Position numbers and translations under genes: made by a program. Positions 58,252-64,000 of a DNA stretch of 64,000 bases are shown here, in pieces (position 1 is the first letter of the stretch; every line of letters begins with the position of its first letter). Under the pieces are notes generated by a model that saw only the letters and a program-made list of their open reading frames with translations, did not search any database and was not told where the DNA came from. Source of the DNA: Alphaproteobacteria bacterium (GTDB taxonomy: Bacteria > Pseudomonadota > Alphaproteobacteria > UBA6615); assembly GCA_028279245.1 (NCBI GenBank), contig JANQOE010000017.1:1-64000 (forward strand), written 5' to 3'.

Positions 58252-59437
58252 GCGCGTTTGGTCCCTTTTTCAGCGGCTCCGTTCCCACGATCGAAAGGCC
58301 GAAGCCGTCCAAGCCAATCACCGCTCGCGGGGCGTTGGTGAGCAGTATCATCTCGCGCACGCCGAGGTCGATGAGTATCTGGGCACCTACGCCGTAATCC
58401 CGAAGTTCGCCAGGATGCGTCGCAGCGCCGGACTGATCCTGGTTTAGGCGGTCACTGAGGGCCGTGGGCCGTGGCTCCCGAATGAGCACGATGACTCCCC
58501 TGCCCTCCGCTGAGATCCGTTCCAGCGCAGCCTCGAGCCCACCCGCGGACCGCGAGGTGTCTCCCAAGACGTCGCTAAAGAGATCAAGCGCGTGCATGCG
58601 GACCAGAACCGGGCCATCGGCCGCCACATCGCCCTTCACCAGGGCCACATGTTCAGCATATTCGACCGTGTTCCGGTAGATCCGAACGTCGAAATCGCCG
58701 CCAAAACGGCTGTTCAGCTTGGTCTCGGTCAGGGGCTCGACGATGCGGTCGTGGCGGCGCCGAAAGGCGATGAGATCGGCGATCGTGCCGACCTTCAAGC
58801 CATGTAGCTGGGCAAACTGCAGCAAGTCCGGCAGACGGGCCATCGTCCCGTCTTCCTTCATGATCTCGCAAATCACGCCGGCCGGATAAAGGCCGGCCAG
58901 GCGGGCGAGGTCGACCGCCGCTTCGGTATGGCCGGCCCGGACCAGAACGCCGCCGTCCCGGGCGGCCAGCGGGAAGATATGGCCGGGGGTACAGACGTCT
59001 TCCGGCTGCGTGGTTTGGTCGATGGCAACGGCAATGGTCCGCGCGCGGTCCGGCGCCGAGATGCCCGTGGTCACGCCATGGCGCGCTTCGATCGAGACCG
59101 TGAAGTTGGTCTGCAGGCGGTTGGCGTTGGTCTGCGGCATCAGGGGCAGGCCAAGATGGCGCACCCGCTCCTGGGTCATGGCCAGGCAAATGAGGCCGCG
59201 GCCGTGGGTCGCCATGAAGTTGATGGCGTCCGGTGTGGCCATTTGGGCGGGGATGACCAGGTCGCCTTCGTTCTCGCGGTCCTGCTCATCGACCAGAATG
59301 AACATCCGGCCGTTCCGCGCGTCCTCGACGATTTCCTCGGTCGACGACAAGAACGAACTGTCTTCGTCGTGCAGCCGAGGATCGTGGACACTGAGGCGCT
59401 GTAGCGATGACGGGTCCGGGTTCAACGTTGGCTCCAA
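58244..59437 (-). CDS. ribB: 3,4-dihydroxy-2-butanone-4-phosphate synthase fused to a degenerate RibA-like domain
   Basis: MFILVDEQDRENEGDLVIPAQMATPDAINFMATHGRGLICLAMT...ISAPDRARTIAVAID...GHIFPLAARDGGVLVRAGHTEAAVDLARLAG; C-terminal half lacks the GTPCH II Cys motif. Confidence 0.93.
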   Translation of the reverse strand: MEPTLNPDPSSLQRLSVHDPRLHDEDSSFLSSTEEIVEDARNGRMFILVDEQDRENEGDLVIPAQMATPDAINFMATHGRGLICLAMTQERVRHLGLPLMPQTNANRLQTNFTVSIEARHGVTTGISAPDRARTIAVAIDQTTQPEDVCTPGHIFPLAARDGGVLVRAGHTEAAVDLARLAGLYPAGVICEIMKEDGTMARLPDLLQFAQLHGLKVGTIADLIAFRRRHDRIVEPLTETKLNSRFGGDFDVRIYRNTVEYAEHVALVKGDVAADGPVLVRMHALDLFSDVLGDTSRSAGGLEAALERISAEGRGVIVLIREPRPTALSDRLNQDQSGAATHPGELRDYGVGAQILIDLGVREMILLTNAPRAVIGLDGFGLSIVGTEPLKKGPNARG

Positions 59438-60018
59438 TGGAGGATCTGCGCGGCATAGCGGGCCAGCACATCGACCTCAAGGTTAACATGCGCCCCGGGC
59501 GCCGACGAACGGAAGGTCGTGTTGGCCCAAGTGTGGGGTATCAGATTGACCTCGAACCAGCTGTCGCCAACCTCGTTCACTGTGAGTGAAACACCGTCGA
59601 CCGCTACTGAGCCCTTCGGCGCGATCATTGGCATGAGTTCGCGCGGCGGCTGGAATCTGACCCGATGACTGTCGCCGACGGCTTCAATCCCAACGATCGT
59701 CCCGACACCGTCGACGTGGCCCTGGACAATATGGCCGCCAAACTCGTCGCCGGCGCGCATGGGCCGCTCCAAGTTGATCGGGGTCCCGACCTGCCAGCGC
59801 CCTAGGGTCGTGCAATCCAGCGTTTCCTCGGAGGCCTCGGCGGAAAACCAATCGCGCCCTCGGTCGACCATCGTCAGGCAGATGCCGCTGCAGGCGATCG
59901 ACGCACCAATGCTGGCCTCGATCAGATCGTGCGCGGTTTGCACCGTGAGCCTGCGCCCCTGGTTGGTTGGCTCGACAGCGGTGACGGCACCCACGTCTGT
60001 GACTATGCCGGTGAACAT
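59422..60018 (-). CDS. ribE: Riboflavin synthase subunit alpha
   Basis: MFTGIVTDVGAVTAVEPTNQGRRLTV...GASIACSGICLTMV...GGHIVQGHVDGVGTIV...SLTVNEVGDSWFEVNLIPHTWANTTF. Confidence 0.96.
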   Translation of the reverse strand: MFTGIVTDVGAVTAVEPTNQGRRLTVQTAHDLIEASIGASIACSGICLTMVDRGRDWFSAEASEETLDCTTLGRWQVGTPINLERPMRAGDEFGGHIVQGHVDGVGTIVGIEAVGDSHRVRFQPPRELMPMIAPKGSVAVDGVSLTVNEVGDSWFEVNLIPHTWANTTFRSSAPGAHVNLEVDVLARYAAQILHWSQR

Positions 60019-60027
60019 TGATCGGTC

Positions 60028-61125
60028 TCAGGCGGTTATTCGGGTCAGAGTTTCCATCAGATCATCTCCAAACCGCCGTTGGTCAACGCGCTTGAAGCGA
60101 GGCGCGGCGGCGACCTCGGACAGGCCGAGTTCGGCGAATGCGGGGCGGGCATCGCCACCAAGCAGGATCGGGGCACGAAACCAGACGATGGTATCGACGA
60201 GATCCCGCCGCACCAGTCCGGCGGCAAGGCGCCCGCCGCCTTCGACCAGCAGCCGGGTCACGCCACGGCTGGCCAAGAGCTTGAGGGCTGCGGCCAGGTC
60301 CAACTCCGTGCCCGCGCCCTCGACGGGAATGATCTCGACACCGGCAGCGGTAAGCGCTTCCGCCGGCTTGCTCCTGGCCGCCGCCTTCTGGGTCAATACC
60401 CACGTCGGCTGTTGCCGGGCCGTCACTGCGAGCTGGCTGGTCGGGGGAAGGCGAAGCGAGGTGTCGGCGACGATGCGGATGGGCGATCTGGTGGCAAAGC
60501 GCGGGAGCCGGCAGTTCAGCTTCGGGTCATCCGCGAGGGCCGTACCGATGCCAACCAGCACGGCATCGTGGGTCGCCCGCAGCAGGTGGCCGCGCGCCCG
60601 CGCCCGTGGGCCGGTGATCCATTTGGACTGGCCGGCGGCGGTGGCAATGCGGCCATCGAGACTGGTTGCGGTCTTCAAGGTGACGTGAGGCCGGCCCAGC
60701 TCAACCTTAGTGAAGAAACCGGCGTTCTGATCGCGCGCGTCGACCTCGCCGACACCCAACTCGACCTCGATACCGGCCTCACGCACGCGCCGTATGCCGC
60801 CGCCATTCACCCGGGGGTCCGGATCACGACAAGCAACAACCAGCCGGGCGATCCCGGCTTCAATCAAAGCATCGGCGCACGGCGGCGTTTGGCCATAATG
60901 GGCACACGGTTCCAGTGTGACATAGGCAGTCGCACCCCGGCTGGCATTGGCGCCGTGGCGCCGCCGGGCATCGGCGAGGGCTTCGGTTTCGGCATGGGGC
61001 CGTCCGCCGGGCTGGGTCCAGCCGCGGCCGACCTCCTGTCCCTCTTTTACCAGCACGCAGCCGACGGCCGGGTTTGGTGCGCAGGTGCCGAGGGCCCGGG
61101 CCGCCAAGCGCAGTGCCACTGCCAT
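60028..61125 (-). CDS. ribD: Bifunctional deaminase/reductase RibD
   Basis: MAVALRLAARALGTCAPNPAVGCVLVKEG...GGRPHAETEAL...AYVTLEPCAHYGQTPPCADALIEAGI; start moved to ATG 61125. Confidence 0.95.
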   Translation of the reverse strand: MAVALRLAARALGTCAPNPAVGCVLVKEGQEVGRGWTQPGGRPHAETEALADARRRHGANASRGATAYVTLEPCAHYGQTPPCADALIEAGIARLVVACRDPDPRVNGGGIRRVREAGIEVELGVGEVDARDQNAGFFTKVELGRPHVTLKTATSLDGRIATAAGQSKWITGPRARARGHLLRATHDAVLVGIGTALADDPKLNCRLPRFATRSPIRIVADTSLRLPPTSQLAVTARQQPTWVLTQKAAARSKPAEALTAAGVEIIPVEGAGTELDLAAALKLLASRGVTRLLVEGGGRLAAGLVRRDLVDTIVWFRAPILLGGDARPAFAELGLSEVAAAPRFKRVDQRRFGDDLMETLTRITA

Positions 61126-61159
61126 CCAAGCCCGGTCTGTATCGGCGAACGCCGTTGGC

Positions 61160-61624
61160 TTAGTCGTCGTCGCCGGCAAGGCGGTGGTTGCCAATGAAGT
61201 CTTCGAAGTCCTTGGCCTCCCGGAAGTTCCGGTAAACCGAGGCGAAGCGGACATAGGCAACCGAATCGAGATTGGCGAGCGCGTCCATGATGGTCTCGCC
61301 AATCTGCGCCACATCGATCTCCGTCTCGCCGGAAGATTCGAGGCGCCGCACAATGCCGCTGATTACCCGATCCACCCGCTCCGGATCGACCGGCCGTTTG
61401 CGGAGGGCGATGCGCATCGACCGCTCCAGCTTGTCACGGTCGAATGGCACCCGCTGGCCGGACTTCTTGATGACGGTCAGTTCTCGCAGATGCACCCGCT
61501 CGAAGGTCGTGAAGCGGGCGCCGCAATTTGGGCAAAAGCGGCGCCGCCGAATGGACGTGTTGTCCTCGGTCGGACGGGAGTCCTTAACCTGGGTGTCTTC
61601 GTGACCGCAAAACGGGCAGCGCAT
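61160..61624 (-). CDS. nrdR: Transcriptional repressor NrdR
   Basis: [44 protein letters not shown]. Confidence 0.97.
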   Translation of the reverse strand: MRCPFCGHEDTQVKDSRPTEDNTSIRRRRFCPNCGARFTTFERVHLRELTVIKKSGQRVPFDRDKLERSMRIALRKRPVDPERVDRVISGIVRRLESSGETEIDVAQIGETIMDALANLDSVAYVRFASVYRNFREAKDFEDFIGNHRLAGDDD

Positions 61625-61639
61625 CGTAACTCCTCGGCC

Positions 61640-62965
<1,326 letters not shown>

Positions 62966-62970
62966 GGCAT

Positions 62971-63402
62971 TTATCCAAGTTTGGCGACGCGGGGCGCGTG
63001 GCGACCACCCGCGAATTCCGTGTTCAAAAAGGCGATTACGCAGTCAAAAGCCGTGCTGGGGCCAATGACGCGTGCACCGAGAGCCAGAACGTTCGCATCG
63101 TTGTGCTCCCGCGACAGCTTGGCGGTCGTTACGTCATGGCACAGAGCAGCCCGCACGCCGGGCACACGGTTGGCGGCGATCGATATCCCAATCCCCGTGC
63201 CACAGACGGCAATGCCCCAGAGGGCTTGGCCGTTGCCAACGGCTTCCGCCAGGGTGCGGCCGAAATCGGGGTAGTCGACCGACCGGTCGTCGAAGGTGCC
63301 CAAATCGAGTTGGTCGTAGCCCTCCCGCTCAAGCAGACGGCGTATCTCCTCCTTGAGAGCAAAGCCCGCGTGATCGCTTGCCACGGCAACGACCTGACCC
63401 AC
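62971..63402 (-). CDS. rpiB: Ribose-5-phosphate isomerase B family
   Basis: [45 protein letters not shown]...[50 protein letters not shown]. Confidence 0.95.
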   Translation of the reverse strand: MGQVVAVASDHAGFALKEEIRRLLEREGYDQLDLGTFDDRSVDYPDFGRTLAEAVGNGQALWGIAVCGTGIGISIAANRVPGVRAALCHDVTTAKLSREHNDANVLALGARVIGPSTAFDCVIAFLNTEFAGGRHAPRVAKLG

Positions 63403-63755
63403 AAAAACAACGCCTATACTGTCGAAGAAAACCTATCGGTTGTTACCATATCTGGTCTCCGCACGCCAACCCGCCACAAGACTGTCGGGCAACGAATGGA
63501 AACTGGCCGGACCGCCGCGACTCAATAAAGACTCATTGGGTCAAGGGGTCGCCGATGAATTCGCTGGTCCTAGTCAAGAAACGGCGGTGTCTCGGATGGA
63601 ATTTCGCATGTTAAGCAGGTTCTTTAGTTGGTTTTCTTTAGTGAAGGCGACGCTGGAAATCGGTTATTACTGATCTTAGATTTGGATTCTCCTTGACACC
63701 TTGATTTTCGCGTGTCTAGAAGGAAAACTAGGAAGTGGTATTGAAGGATAGCGCA

Positions 63756-64000
63756 ATGGCTGAAAGCACAGCCGAAAAGATACCGCAGGGCGAAATGCTC
63801 AAGATGACTACGCAAGTGGTGTCTGCTTACCTGGGCAATAACCCCGTTCCGGCGTCCCAGATCCCCGACGTCATTCGGTCTGTGTTCTCTAGTCTAACCA
63901 ACCTTGACGGCGGCACCGCGGAAATACTGCCGCAGTCGCAAAAGCCGGCGGTGACGGTGAAGAAGTCCGTCACGCCCGAGTACATCGTGTGTCTCGAGGA
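63756..64000 (+). CDS. MucR/Ros-family transcriptional regulator, partial, runs off the right edge
   Basis: Own translation from ATG 63756: MAESTAEKIPQGEMLKMTTQVVSAYLGNNPVPASQIPDVIRSVFSSLTNLDG...KKSVTPEYIVCLE. Not in the ORF track. Confidence 0.88.
   Translation, partial: MAESTAEKIPQGEMLKMTTQVVSAYLGNNPVPASQIPDVIRSVFSSLTNLDGGTAEILPQSQKPAVTVKKSVTPEYIVCLE

Overview
The window is GC-rich, densely coding and apparently chromosomal; gene order suggests an alphaproteobacterium (nrdR-ribD-ribE-ribB(A)-ribH-nusB-thiL; fabH-plsX-rpmF-DUF177-CBP3; a MucR-family regulator). Housekeeping blocks are rplM-rpsI-argC, the fatty-acid/L32 block, hppA, the riboflavin/nusB/thiL block, glyA and rpiB, plus one tRNA-Pro(GGG). 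Accessory content, left to right: (1) two divergent S8 subtilisin-like proteases, one with an autotransporter-like C-terminus, followed by a PrcB-like protein; (2) a GntR/LLM-oxidoreductase/sugar ABC importer locus with no local ATPase; (3) a chaperone-usher pilus cluster with two tandem chaperones next to a LuxR-type regulator; (4) a heme oxygenase and a thiolase/maleylacetate reductase pair; (5) a ~16 kb cluster that I read as D-apionate/D-apiose catabolism (lactonase, RuBisCO-like protein, DUF1537-type kinase, ApnO-like oxidoisomerase) with one CUT1-type and one CUT2-type ABC importer and a GntR regulator. The strongest non-coding signal is a set of long, near-perfect stem-loops placed directly after the solute-binding protein gene of all three ABC importers and after a pilin gene. 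Two partial genes at the window edges (S8 protease, MucR) are missing from the ORF track and were read from the sequence. All product names come from reading translated sequence by eye; no database search was run.
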